64,000 bases of DNA from Archangium lansingense (GTDB taxonomy: Bacteria > Myxococcota > Myxococcia > Myxococcales > Myxococcaceae). The stretch covers positions 4,650,001-4,714,000 of the forward strand of contig NZ_JAPNKA010000001.1 in NCBI RefSeq assembly GCF_026626635.1, in the 5' to 3' direction. Under the pieces are notes generated by a model. That model ran no database searches. It was not told the DNA's origin and saw only the letters and a list, made by a program, of their open reading frames with translations. Made by a program: the position numbers and the translations under genes. Position 1 is the stretch's first letter, and each line of letters starts with the position of its first letter. Below, in pieces: positions 49,688 to 59,785 of the stretch.

Positions 49688-51105
49688 AGGATCCGGTGCG
49701 CGTGGAGCGCCTCGACGAGGCGACCCTGGGCGGGCTGGAGTCCGTGCTGCGCGTTGCGTGCGGCATGGTGCTGGCCCCCAGTGTGCGCCCCTCGTTGGGG
49801 ACCGCCCTCACGCGCGCCGCCGAGTCCCAGGGCATGCCCACCGCCGACTTCCTCCAGCGGGTGCTGGCGCGAGACACGACGGCTGTGGAGGCCTTCATTG
49901 GCTACGCCGTCATCGGCGAGACGTACTTCTTCCGCCACCCGGAGCAGCTGCGCGAGCTGGCCCGCGTGGCCCCCTCCCACCCCGGTTCCTTCCTCGTGTG
50001 GAGCGCCGGGTGTGCCAGTGGGGAGGAGCCCTACAGCATCGCGATGACGCTGCTGGCGGCCGGTCTGCCCCCCGAGTCCATCCGCGTGGTGGGCACGGAC
50101 GTGTCCGGCCGGGCCCTGCTGCGTGCCCGTCAGGCCACCTACTCCCCCTGGTCCGTGCGCCGCATGGAGCCCGAGCTGGAGAAGCGCTTCCTCTCCATCA
50201 CCCCGGAGTCCGTCAGCGTGCCTCCCGAGCTGCGCGCCCGGGTGGAGTTCCGCCGCCACAACCTGGTGACGGATCCACCGCCCGTGTCCGGCGCGCAGGC
50301 CGTCTTCTGTCGCAACGTCCTCATCTACTTCCCCCCGGAGGTCATCCCCTCGGTGATGGAGCGGCTCGTTCGGGCGCTCGCCCCGGGGGGTTGGCTTTTC
50401 GTCGCCCCCGCCGAGCTGCCCTTCGCCAAGGGCCTCGGTCTGGAGGAGCGGGAGGTGGATGGGATGCCCGTGTTGCGCAAGCCCGTCCCCGGAGAGAAGG
50501 CCTCCACGCGAGCCAGCCGCTCCACGCCCCTCCGGGTCCTCGCTCGCACCCCCACCAGTCCGCTGCGGCGGGTGCAGACGCCTTCCCGGGCGGCCCCAGC
50601 CTCCTCGGCCCCGGCTCCCGAGGCTCCTCCCCCGGCACCGGCTGTCCGGGCAGGCAAGGCCCTCACTCCCCCGCCTACTCCACCGCCTTCCGCCGGGCCC
50701 TCCCTGCCAGACACCTTGGAGAGGGCCGTGGCCGCGGCGCGCGCTGGGCAGTTCGACCTGGCCGAGGAGCTTGCCCGCGTGGCCGCGCGCGAGCTGTCCC
50801 CCGAGGCCTACCTGCTGCTGGCCATGGTGGCTGAAGGGCGGGAGGACGTGCAGGGGGCCGTGGCCGCGGTCCGTAAGGCGCTCTATCTGGAGCCTCAACT
50901 GGCCATCGGTCATGCCATGCTCGTGGCGTTGTATGGACGGCTGGGCCAACCCGAGGAATCGGAGCGGGCCCGCCGCAACGCGCTTCGAGCGCTGGAAGGA
51001 CTGGATGACGAGCACGTGCTGCGCGGAGTGGAGGCAATGACGGCGGGTGGGCTGCGCCGCGCGCTCGTTCCAGGTGTGAGGATGGGAAAGTCGGGTGCGC
51101 GATGA
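49684..51105 (+). CDS. cheR: CheR-type chemoreceptor methyltransferase with TPR-like tail
   Basis: 473 residues from GTG 49684, overlapping the cheW stop. Methyltransferase motifs: GETYFFRHPEQL, the S-adenosylmethionine loop VWSAGCASGEEPYSIAM, and VFCRNVLIYFPPEVIPSVMERL. The core ends near residue 275. A Pro/Ala-rich linker of about 80 residues leads to helical TPR-type repeats (TLERAVAAARAGQFDLAEELARVAARELSPEAYLLLAMVAEG, AVRKALYLEPQLAIGHAMLVALYGRLG). CheR-TPR fusions are known in myxobacteria and elsewhere. It methylates receptor glutamates for adaptation. No CheB is encoded next to it. Confidence 0.92.
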   Translation: MKDPVRVERLDEATLGGLESVLRVACGMVLAPSVRPSLGTALTRAAESQGMPTADFLQRVLARDTTAVEAFIGYAVIGETYFFRHPEQLRELARVAPSHPGSFLVWSAGCASGEEPYSIAMTLLAAGLPPESIRVVGTDVSGRALLRARQATYSPWSVRRMEPELEKRFLSITPESVSVPPELRARVEFRRHNLVTDPPPVSGAQAVFCRNVLIYFPPEVIPSVMERLVRALAPGGWLFVAPAELPFAKGLGLEEREVDGMPVLRKPVPGEKASTRASRSTPLRVLARTPTSPLRRVQTPSRAAPASSAPAPEAPPPAPAVRAGKALTPPPTPPPSAGPSLPDTLERAVAAARAGQFDLAEELARVAARELSPEAYLLLAMVAEGREDVQGAVAAVRKALYLEPQLAIGHAMLVALYGRLGQPEESERARRNALRALEGLDDEHVLRGVEAMTAGGLRRALVPGVRMGKSGAR

Positions 51106-51133
51106 TCGGCGCCCTTTGGAGCTGGGAGGAGCT

Positions 51134-52765
<1,632 letters not shown>

Positions 52766-52796
52766 CCGGGGGCGTGTTCGTGGAGGCAAGGGACGT

Positions 52797-53174
52797 ATGA
52801 AGGTTTTGATCGTCGAGGATACGAAGACCATCACCAACCTCATCCAGGTGTACCTGATGGGGTGGGGACTGGAGTTCTTCGAGGCGAGCAACGGAGTGCA
52901 GGGCCTCGCGCGGGCCCGGGAGGTCAAGCCGGATCTGATCATCTCGGACGTGCAGATGCCGGAGATGGATGGGTTCGCCCTATGCGCGGCGGTGCGCGCC
53001 GACCCCATCCTTTTCTCCACGCCCTTCGTGATGTTGACGTCGCTCAAGGATGACGCGAGCCGGCAGCGCGGACGGCTGGTGGGTGCGAGTGCCTTCCTCA
53101 ACAAGCCAGTGGCGGTGGATGACCTGCGCGAGAAGGTGCGCAGCATCCTGAAGCTCCCCGCCAGCAAGTACTAA
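52797..53174 (+). CDS. cheY: CheY-like response regulator
   Basis: 125 residues, single receiver domain. IVEDTKT holds the acidic pair, LIISDVQMPEMDG the phosphoacceptor Asp, FVMLTSLKD the Thr/Ser switch and ASAFLNKPVAVDDL the Lys. Translation starts at ATG 52797 after TGGAGGCAAGGGACG. It probably carries the output of the pathway to motility machinery; in the M. xanthus che4 system the target is type IV pilus motility. The CheA of this operon has its own receiver as well, so the two may compete for phosphate. Confidence 0.93.
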   Translation: MKVLIVEDTKTITNLIQVYLMGWGLEFFEASNGVQGLARAREVKPDLIISDVQMPEMDGFALCAAVRADPILFSTPFVMLTSLKDDASRQRGRLVGASAFLNKPVAVDDLREKVRSILKLPASKY

Positions 53175-53183
53175 CGAGGGGTC

Positions 53184-53762
53184 ATGGCCGGCGACCAGTC
53201 GCGCGGGAAGATCGACTACACGGCACTGCGCCGCAAGCTGGACGAGGCTCAGGCGGTGCTCGAGGGCGCGCAAGTGCTCAGCCCCGAGCGCCGCCGCGAG
53301 GTGCTCGCCGAGCGTGCACGCGCATTGGCCGAGTCGCGCCACGAGGAGCGGCGCGAGACGATGTCGGTGCTCGCCTTCCGCGTGGGTGGCGAGCGCTACG
53401 CCGTCCCCATCGACGCGGTGGACCACGTGCTGGAGTCCAGGGGCCTGTGCCCGCTTCCGGGAGCACCGCGGTACGTGTTGGGCGCGCTGGTGTCGCGCTC
53501 GCGCGTGGTGCCGGTGCTGGACCTGCGCCAGGTGCTGGGCCTGGAGGGGGGCGGCATGTCCGACCTGACGCGCGTGGTGGTGGTCGAGGTGTCCGAGGAG
53601 TTCTACGGACTGGCGGCCGAGGAGGTGGATGGACGGCAGGAGCTGCCTCGTGCGGACCTGTCGCAGCCTCCGCCTGGACCTTTCACGTTTCTCACCCGGG
53701 AGCGGCTGATGGTGCTGGACTTGGTCCAGCTCAGCGATCCCGCGGTGGTGGGGCGGGGATAG
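53184..53762 (+). CDS. cheW: CheW-like coupling protein (second in the operon)
   Basis: 192 residues from ATG 53184. An N-terminal helical extension of about 60 residues (YTALRRKLDEAQAVLEGAQVLSPERRREVLAERARALAESR) precedes the CheW fold: MSVLAFRVGGERYAVPIDAVDHVLESRGLCPLPGAPRYVLGALVSRSRVVPVLDLRQVLGL. The ending FLTRERLMVLDLVQLSD is typical. Distinct from the first CheW of the operon. Both probably connect the receptor to the hybrid CheA. Six bp before cheA. Confidence 0.9.
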   Translation: MAGDQSRGKIDYTALRRKLDEAQAVLEGAQVLSPERRREVLAERARALAESRHEERRETMSVLAFRVGGERYAVPIDAVDHVLESRGLCPLPGAPRYVLGALVSRSRVVPVLDLRQVLGLEGGGMSDLTRVVVVEVSEEFYGLAAEEVDGRQELPRADLSQPPPGPFTFLTRERLMVLDLVQLSDPAVVGRG

Positions 53763-53768
53763 GGACGC

Positions 53769-56291
53769 ATGGATCCTCGGGTTCTGCGGAGCCTTTGGCC
53801 CATCTTCGCCGCGGAGACGCGCGAGCAGCTGCAGACCATTGGCACTGCGGTGCTCGGGCTGGAGCAGGGCACCGCCGAGCAGGCGGCCGAGCAGCTCACC
53901 GCGCTCAAGCGGGAGGTGCACAGCCTCAAGGGGTCCGCGGCCAGTCTGGGCCTGGCGGATATTGAGCAGTTGGTGCACGCCATGGAGGACGCGCTGGCGC
54001 GTTGCGCTCCTGGCCATGTGCCGCCGCCAGGACTGGTGGAGGCGACCCTACGGAGCCTGTCGGCCATGGAGGCCGCGCTCAACCAGGGTGACTCCGGTGA
54101 GATGCCGGCCATCGACGGTCTGGCCTCGTTGCTGTCCGCGCTCGGGCGCGGCGGTTTCGAGCAGGCCACCGAGGTGAAGGCCAAGGTGCCGGCGCAGTTT
54201 CGGCGCGACGGCCTGCAGACGCTGGAGAAGCTGGAGGCGTCGCTGGGCCGGCTGTGCTCTCCGGGCCTGGAAGATCGGCCGGGCGCCGTCTGGGAGGCGG
54301 TGGGCCTGGCCGAGCTGCTGAAGGCCGCGGCCAACACCGCGGGCATCTCCGCCGTGGAGTCGCTGGCGAGCTCCGTCCGCGCCGGCTTCGCGCGCATGGA
54401 GGAGGCGGGCGTTGGGGCCAGTGTGGCGGCCTCGGACATCGCGGGTGCATTGGTGCAACTGCGCGGTGCCCTGGAGTCGCTCGCCGAGGAGACTCCGGCC
54501 GAGCCCGCGGCGGCCCCCGCGGAGCCAGAGGTGATGGCGCGCTCGGCGGGCGGCCGGCGCCAGCAGGACATGGACCGGGCGGTGCGCGTGTCGGTGCGCA
54601 CGCTCGACTCGCTGGCGCTGCAGGTGGAGCAGCTCGCGGCCGGCCGGGCCCAGCAGTTGCGCCGCGCCGAGGCCCATCGGGAGCTGCTGGAGCAGACGAA
54701 CCAGGCCCTGTTGCAGCTGGAGCGCGCGGCCCAGCAGCTGGCGCTCTCCGGTGGCGGCGGGGCGCTGGAGGCGCTGCGTGCCGGAGTGGGGCAGGTGCGT
54801 GGCGTGCAGAAGCGGCTGGTGCAGCTGTCCAAGGACGTGCACCGCGAGGGCGAGCAGCTCGCGCTGGTGGCCCAGGTGGTGCGCGACGACCTGCGCGATC
54901 TCCGGATGGTGCCGGCCTCGCAGATGCTCGAGCCGCTCAAGCGCACGGTGCGCGAGCTGGCGGCGCGGCTGGGCAAGGACGTGGAGCTGGTGCTCGCGGG
55001 TGGAGACGTGCGCATCGACCGGCGCATCGTCGACGTGCTGAAGGATCCGCTGCTGCACCTGGTGCGCAACGCGCTGGACCATGGCATCGAGACGACGGCC
55101 CAGCGCGTGACCGCGGGCAAGCCGCAGCGTGGGCAGCTCACGGTGCGGGTGGAGCCCCGGGGCACGCGTCTGGCGGTGGTGGTGGAGGATGACGGCGCGG
55201 GCCTGTCACCGGAGAACGTGCGGGCCACGGCCGTGCGCCGCGGGCTGCTCACCGAGGCGGAGGCCGCCAAGCTCACGGAGCTGCAGGCCGCGCGGCTCGT
55301 CTTCGAGCCGGGCTTCTCCACGAGGGATCAGGTGACGGAGACGTCCGGGCGCGGCGTGGGCCTGGACGTGGTGCAGAGCACCGCCACGCGGCTGCAGGGC
55401 GCGGTGGACCTCTCCTACGAGAAGGGCCAGGGCACGCGCTTCACCATCGATCTGCCGCTGATCCTCGCGGGCGCGCTGGGTCTGCTGGTGCGGACCGGCA
55501 CGGCGGTGGTGGCCATTCCCTCGGACGCGGTGGAGCGCGTGCTGCGGCTGTCGCCCGGGGACGTGGGCACGGTGGCCGGGCACGTGGTGGCGCGCGTGGA
55601 GGACGAGCAGCTGCCCTTCCACCCCCTCTCCACGTCCATCGGGCAGCCCCGGCTGCCGCTGGCCATCGAGTCGGGCAAGCACCAGACGGCCATGGTGCTG
55701 GCGCTCGGCGGCGTGCGCGCGGTGTTTGCCATGGACGCGGTGGTGGGACAGCAGGAGATCGTTGTTCGCTCACTGGGGCGGCACCTGCAGACCGTGTCGC
55801 ACCTGGCTGGGGCCGCCGTGCTGGATGACGGCAGCGTGGTGCCGGTGCTCAATGCGCCCGAGCTGCTGCGCGTCGCCGCCGCTCCGGTGGTGCTGCGTGC
55901 CGCCACCGAGGTACGCCGCTCGCATATCCTCGTGTGCGACGACGCGCTCACCACCCGCTTCGCCATCAAGTCGCTGCTGGAGATCGCCGGCTACTCGGTG
56001 GTGACGGCCGGGGATGGCGAGGAGGCGCTGGGCATCCTCGAGCGCACGCCGTGTCAGCTCGTGGTGAGTGACTGGCAGATGCCGCGGTTGGACGGCATCG
56101 GGCTCACCCGCCGCATTCGCGCTCACCCCAAGCTGTCGCACATTCCGGTCATCCTCTGTACGTCGCTGGACAGTCCGCAGGAGCGGGCCGCCGGCCTGGA
56201 GGCGGGTGCGGACGGTTACCTCGTCAAGCGCGAGGTGGAGCGCGGCAAACTGTTGGATCTGGTGCGTCAGCTACTGCCCTCGAGCGCCTGA
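53769..56291 (+). CDS. cheA: hybrid CheA histidine kinase with C-terminal receiver
   Basis: 840 residues. HPt domain at about 5-95 with His51 in KREVHSLKGSAASLG. Residues about 110-245 look like a second HPt-type bundle lacking the His (VGLAELLKAAANTAGISAVESLAS). Then a dimerisation helix pair and the ATPase: HLVRNALDHGIE (N-box), VVVEDDGAGLSPENV (G1), GRGVGLDVV (G2). A CheW-like P5 domain follows (ALGLLVRTGTAVVAIPSDAVERVLRL). The receiver at about 720-838 has LVCDDALTTRFA, VVSDWQMPRLDGI, ILCTSLD and YLVKREVERG. Last gene of the che4-like operon; the TGA is followed by DedA after 61 bp. Confidence 0.94.
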   Translation: MDPRVLRSLWPIFAAETREQLQTIGTAVLGLEQGTAEQAAEQLTALKREVHSLKGSAASLGLADIEQLVHAMEDALARCAPGHVPPPGLVEATLRSLSAMEAALNQGDSGEMPAIDGLASLLSALGRGGFEQATEVKAKVPAQFRRDGLQTLEKLEASLGRLCSPGLEDRPGAVWEAVGLAELLKAAANTAGISAVESLASSVRAGFARMEEAGVGASVAASDIAGALVQLRGALESLAEETPAEPAAAPAEPEVMARSAGGRRQQDMDRAVRVSVRTLDSLALQVEQLAAGRAQQLRRAEAHRELLEQTNQALLQLERAAQQLALSGGGGALEALRAGVGQVRGVQKRLVQLSKDVHREGEQLALVAQVVRDDLRDLRMVPASQMLEPLKRTVRELAARLGKDVELVLAGGDVRIDRRIVDVLKDPLLHLVRNALDHGIETTAQRVTAGKPQRGQLTVRVEPRGTRLAVVVEDDGAGLSPENVRATAVRRGLLTEAEAAKLTELQAARLVFEPGFSTRDQVTETSGRGVGLDVVQSTATRLQGAVDLSYEKGQGTRFTIDLPLILAGALGLLVRTGTAVVAIPSDAVERVLRLSPGDVGTVAGHVVARVEDEQLPFHPLSTSIGQPRLPLAIESGKHQTAMVLALGGVRAVFAMDAVVGQQEIVVRSLGRHLQTVSHLAGAAVLDDGSVVPVLNAPELLRVAAAPVVLRAATEVRRSHILVCDDALTTRFAIKSLLEIAGYSVVTAGDGEEALGILERTPCQLVVSDWQMPRLDGIGLTRRIRAHPKLSHIPVILCTSLDSPQERAAGLEAGADGYLVKREVERGKLLDLVRQLLPSSA

Positions 56292-56352
56292 GCAGGCGAG
56301 GAGACGGGGCCTTCCCGGGAGCGTCCCCTTCTCCCCGCCCCGAGGCGTGTCC

Positions 56353-57006
56353 ATGTTGCCCGCACCAGGAGGCGGCGTGGAAGCGCAGGTCGCACTATGG
56401 ATCGCGGCGTTCTCGTATCCGGCGGTGTTCCTGCTGCTCGTCTTGTGCGGGGTGGGCGTGCCGCTGAGCGAGGAGCTGGTCATGATCACCGGTGGGTTGG
56501 TGGTCGCGCATAGTGGCGCGAGCCTCATGACCATGGTGCTCGCCGCCTATCTGGGGATTGTTGTTGGCGACAGCGCGCTGTATCGGATCGGACGCTCGCT
56601 GGGGCCCAGGGTGTTCTCACATCCCAAGATGGCAAGGATGCTGACTCCGGCGCGCATCGAGCTGCTCCAGAAGATGTTTGCGCGGCGGGGGGCGGTGGCG
56701 GTGTTCCTCGCGCGCTTCCTGCCGGGACTGCGGGCCCCGGCGTTCCTGCTGGCGGGTGCCACCGGGCTGCCCTACCGCCGGTTCGTCTTGGCCGATGCCA
56801 CCGCGGCCTGGGTTCCTGCCCTGGGGATGACGTGGCTGGGCTTCCGGTTCGGCCCCCAGGTGCTCACGGACGTGCAGGGCGGCCTGCGGTGGCTGCTCCT
56901 CGCTGCGGTGGTGGTGGCCCTGGGCGTGCTCAGTGTGCGTTGGGTGCGGCGGCGGGTGGCGGTGCGCACCACGCGGGTCGTGCAGGCTCCCGAGGGCGAG
57001 CCCTGA
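56353..57006 (+). CDS. DedA-family membrane protein
   Basis: 217 residues from ATG 56353. VALWIAAFSYPAVFLLLVLCGVGVPLSEELVMITGGLVV is the DedA start; the usual P-G-E is PLSEE here, with the Glu kept. AYLGIVVGDSALYRIGRSLG and FLARFLPGLRAPAFLLAGATGLPYRRFVLADATAA give the F-x-x-R-(F/Y)-x-P-x-x-R motif region of the family. Members are thought to flip phospholipids or undecaprenyl phosphate and support envelope homeostasis. It follows the che operon on the same strand and could be partly read through from it. Confidence 0.87.
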   Translation: MLPAPGGGVEAQVALWIAAFSYPAVFLLLVLCGVGVPLSEELVMITGGLVVAHSGASLMTMVLAAYLGIVVGDSALYRIGRSLGPRVFSHPKMARMLTPARIELLQKMFARRGAVAVFLARFLPGLRAPAFLLAGATGLPYRRFVLADATAAWVPALGMTWLGFRFGPQVLTDVQGGLRWLLLAAVVVALGVLSVRWVRRRVAVRTTRVVQAPEGEP

Positions 57007-57082
57007 GCTTCATCCGTGGAGGTCCCCTTTGATTCAGGCCCTGCCAGCCTGGGTCTTCTTGGATTCCTGACGGCCCGGCCAC

Positions 57083-57607
57083 ATGCAAATCTCGGCATCC
57101 GTGATGTTCAGGCTCAATTCATCGCAGAAGAAAGTCCGTCTCGGCATCTGGAGCGCAGTCGTCTTCGGCTGGAGCCTGTTCTTTGGCTTGCGTGCGATCC
57201 TGCCCGAGCCGGGGACCGTGCGCGAAGCCGTGGCGTGGCTCGCGCTCGCGCCGGCCGTAGTGATCTTCGTGCTCGTGATGGCGGTGGGCCAGGCGCGATT
57301 CCTCAGTGAAGGCATCGATCCGCTGCAGGGCAAGGATCCGCACTTCGTGGTGGTGACCAATCGCGTGCTCTCCAACACGACCGAGCAGACGTTCATCTTC
57401 GTGCTCGCGGGCATGACGCTGATCGCGCTCCTGCCGCTCGAGAAGCTCGGCGCCATCCCGGCCCTGGCCGTGCTGTTCGTGGTGGCGCGCATGGCGTTCT
57501 GGATCGGCTATCTGCGTCAGGCCTTGCTGCGCGCACCCGGCATGGCACTGACCATCCAGATCAACCTGGTGCTGCTGGTGTGGTGCGCCATCACCCTCGC
57601 GAGCTGA
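57083..57607 (+). CDS. MAPEG-like membrane protein
   Basis: 174 residues with four hydrophobic helices: LGIWSAVVFGWSLFFGLRAI, WLALAPAVVIFVLVMAVGQA, FIFVLAGMTLIALLPL, and AVLFVVARMAFWIGYLRQ to the end. VVVTNRVLSNTTEQTFIFVLAGM followed by R...F..GY matches the MAPEG fold (N-x-E-x... and arginine/tyrosine sites of glutathione-dependent enzymes). Enzyme status is unclear. Start at 57083 is uncertain; ATG 57104 (MFRLNSS) is plausible. Confidence 0.65.
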   Translation: MQISASVMFRLNSSQKKVRLGIWSAVVFGWSLFFGLRAILPEPGTVREAVAWLALAPAVVIFVLVMAVGQARFLSEGIDPLQGKDPHFVVVTNRVLSNTTEQTFIFVLAGMTLIALLPLEKLGAIPALAVLFVVARMAFWIGYLRQALLRAPGMALTIQINLVLLVWCAITLAS

Positions 57608-57918
57608 CCCGGACGCGGTCCATTCCTGGGCCGTGCATACGGCCCCCCAGTGCCACCGAGAGGGGGCCGACCTGGTGCGGGCGCCCGGCCGAGCTACGGG
57701 AACGTCACGCCGTCGAAGAGCTTGCCCCCGTCATCCGCCTCCGGGCTCCACAGCTTCAGGGTGAAGGTGCCGCGCGCCTCCTCCTCGGTCGCCACTCCAT
57801 CCTGATCGACCACCTCAACGGCCGCGTGGCGCCCAACTTCTGGACGTCCTACGAGCGGAACAAAGACGAGTACGAGAAGCGGTTCCCGGAAGGGTGAGCC
57901 ACTCGTCCGCTGAGCGGC
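57608..57918. other. short region with possible remnants of two genes
   Basis: No intact gene. On the minus strand, from about 57805 to the TAG at 57694, codons read as a credible C-terminal tail (EEEARGTFTLKLWSPEADD, then GKLFDGVTFP) with coding-like third positions. On the plus strand, from about 57800 to the TGA at 57897, another reads NFWTSYERNKDEYEKRFPEG. Both lack the rest of their genes, and they point away from each other at a junction near 57800. They may be relics of a rearrangement, or chance. Confidence 0.3.
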
Positions 57919-58701
57919 TCAGTGCCCGGACTTGCAGCGGCCGAGGAAGCGGACGAGCTCCGAGTGGAACCACTGCGGCGCGTCCAGCATCGGCCAGTGA
58001 CTCGCGTGCGGCAGCACGGAGCGGGACAGCTCGGGACGCTGGGCCACCAGTGTCTCCGGGCCGGTGGCCGTTACCAGCGCGTGGGTGGGCCCGGTGAAGC
58101 GCTCGAAGGCCTCGTCCGGGTTGTAGCCGAAGAGCGACTCCATGTTTCCGGAGATGGCCTCCCGTCGCGAGGTCCGCATCGTCTTCATGACCAGCGCGCG
58201 TGTCTTCTCCTTCGCCTCGAGGAGCAGGGGCGTGAACCAGTGCTCGTGGAAGCCGCCATACTTCGCCGCGCTGAAGTTCTCGAGCCAGCCGTCCCTGTCT
58301 GCCTTCGGCATGCGGCGCAGGTCTCCCACCGGCTCGACGTAGAGGATCCCGGCGAGCCGCTCGGGATAGTACGAGGCGAAGGCACCGGCGACCGCGGCCC
58401 CAAAGCCATGGCCCACCAGGACGAACTTCTCGGGCAGCAGCGCGTCGGCCACGGCGGCGACATCCTCCACGCAGGCCTCCACGCCGAAGGGGCCGTGGGG
58501 ACCGCCGCTCTCGCCCATCCCTCGCTGGTCGAACGAGACGCTACGGGTCGCGAGACCGTGCTGCGTCTCGGCCCAGTGCGTCCGGTCGGCGGCGAAGTCG
58601 TGCACGAAGAGGACGGGGACGCCGCCGTCGCCTTCTGTTGTCACCATCAGCCGCCCCGCGGGTCCGGGCACGGTCACCGTCGTCGCTTCCTTGTGCTTCA
58701 T
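57919..58701 (-). CDS. alpha/beta-hydrolase-fold protein lacking the nucleophilic serine
   Basis: 260 residues. The fold is complete: VPVLFVHDFAADRTHWAE (oxyanion region), SVSFDQRGMGESGGP, VLVGHGFGAAVAGAFASYYPERLAGI, and a late PHASHWPMLDAPQWFHSEL with the catalytic His. The nucleophile elbow, normally G-x-S-x-G, reads G97-H-G99-F-G: glycine replaces serine. So the classical charge relay is missing. The protein may be inactive, use another residue, or serve as a binding or lyase-type enzyme. Gene alone on the minus strand. Confidence 0.83.
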   Translation of the reverse strand: MKHKEATTVTVPGPAGRLMVTTEGDGGVPVLFVHDFAADRTHWAETQHGLATRSVSFDQRGMGESGGPHGPFGVEACVEDVAAVADALLPEKFVLVGHGFGAAVAGAFASYYPERLAGILYVEPVGDLRRMPKADRDGWLENFSAAKYGGFHEHWFTPLLLEAKEKTRALVMKTMRTSRREAISGNMESLFGYNPDEAFERFTGPTHALVTATGPETLVAQRPELSRSVLPHASHWPMLDAPQWFHSELVRFLGRCKSGH

Positions 58702-58819
58702 CGTGTCAGCTCCCGGCCCCGGTATGGGCCAGGGCCTTCCCCGGAGTCTGTCCTACTGCCTCGAGAACGAGTAGCGGCCGGGGCGCGAGCGCTCACCTTC
58801 GAACATCGTGAGCGAACGT

Positions 58820-59179
58820 CTACGCGCCTTCCACCTCGAGCAGCGCCGCGAGGAACAGCTCGTAGGTCAGCTCGGCGACCGGCCGTTTCTCACGGCGGGC
58901 CTGGGTGCGCAGGGCCTTGGGCAGCGAGCAGGGCTTGCCGTGCTCGCCATCGCGCATCTTCACATAGCCTCGCTCGGAGAACCCGACCACCTGCCATCCC
59001 CGCTTGACGAGTGCCTGGCTGAGGTCGTCGGTGAGCTGGTGGTGAACGGCCTTGGCCATGGGCAGCAGGCCGAAGATCTCGCTCGACCAGCCGCCTTCTT
59101 CTTCGCTCCAGCCCCGCGCGCGCAGGTAGTTGGCCTTGCGGGCGAGCGAGAGCCCTCCGACGTGGCGCTCGAGCTTCAC
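58820..59179 (-). CDS. small unknown protein coupled to yaeQ
   Basis: 119 residues from GTG 59179, which overlaps the yaeQ stop by three bases (GTGA). MKLERHVGGLSLARKANYLRARGWSEEEGGWSSEIFGLLPMAKAVHHQLTDDLSQALVKRGWQVVGFSERGYVKMRDGEHGKPCSLPKALRTQARREKRPVAELTYELFLAALLEVEGA, here summarised, is a mixed alpha/beta protein with many basic residues. I do not recognise a family. Overlap makes it the second gene of a two-gene operon with YaeQ. A longer frame extending to 59575 is only the antisense-free shadow of yaeQ. Confidence 0.6.
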   Translation of the reverse strand: MKLERHVGGLSLARKANYLRARGWSEEEGGWSSEIFGLLPMAKAVHHQLTDDLSQALVKRGWQVVGFSERGYVKMRDGEHGKPCSLPKALRTQARREKRPVAELTYELFLAALLEVEGA

Positions 59180-59727
59180 AGGGACGCGCGGGTCAGTGGA
59201 CCGTCGAAGCTCTGCCCCTCGCACTCGATATAGGCGTGGTCTCCGACCAGGGTCAGCGACAGCTTGATCCGCCGGGAGTCGAAGCCAGAGAGTGCACGCA
59301 GCAGGTCGGCGTCGATTGCGGCGAGCTCGGCCTTCGCCACGCGCGTGGCCTTCACCTCGCGTGCCTCGGTGAGGAACGCCTCGAGTCGCTGGGGAGACTC
59401 GAATAGCACCGACACCTTCGCGTGCGGGTTCTGGTCGACCGCGCGCTGGAGCTTCAGCGGGTCCGCCTTGCCAACGCGCACCCAGCTCGTGACCAGGCCG
59501 GTGTAGTCGCGGCACTCGAGGTCCGGCTCCTCGGGCTCGCCCAGGCCCTTGCCGAAAGTCAGCCGCTCCTCCCACAGCCAGCAGAATGCAATCACCCGCA
59601 GCCAGACGCGCTGCATGGTCTCGGACGGGTGGCGCGCAACCTTGAGGCTCAGCTGCGGCTGGTCGATCGCGCGATCCACGTGACTCAGGGCGATCTGGAA
59701 GTCGTACAACGTCGGAGCGAGGGTCAT
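59176..59727 (-). CDS. yaeQ: YaeQ family protein
   Basis: 183 residues from the ATG at 59727 (MTLAPTLYDFQIALSHVDRAIDQPQLSLKVARHPSETMQRVWLRVIAFC). ARHPSET...R...R.(I/L)AF is the YaeQ signature near residues 31-50. WLWEERLTFGKGLGEPEEPDLECRDYTGLVTSWVRVGKADPLKLQRA continues the match (FGKGL, EPDL, TG...W..VG). YaeQ has a PD-(D/E)xK nuclease-like fold, and its role in bacteria is not settled; it was once linked to RfaH. The Glu/Asp in EEPDLE are consistent with that fold. It overlaps the downstream small gene. Confidence 0.85.
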   Translation of the reverse strand: MTLAPTLYDFQIALSHVDRAIDQPQLSLKVARHPSETMQRVWLRVIAFCWLWEERLTFGKGLGEPEEPDLECRDYTGLVTSWVRVGKADPLKLQRAVDQNPHAKVSVLFESPQRLEAFLTEAREVKATRVAKAELAAIDADLLRALSGFDSRRIKLSLTLVGDHAYIECEGQSFDGPLTRASL

Positions 59728-59785
59728 CGGAGCGGAGCTATAGCGCATCCGCTCCCGGCCCGTCTGGCTCTCGCGGAGGGTGCAC

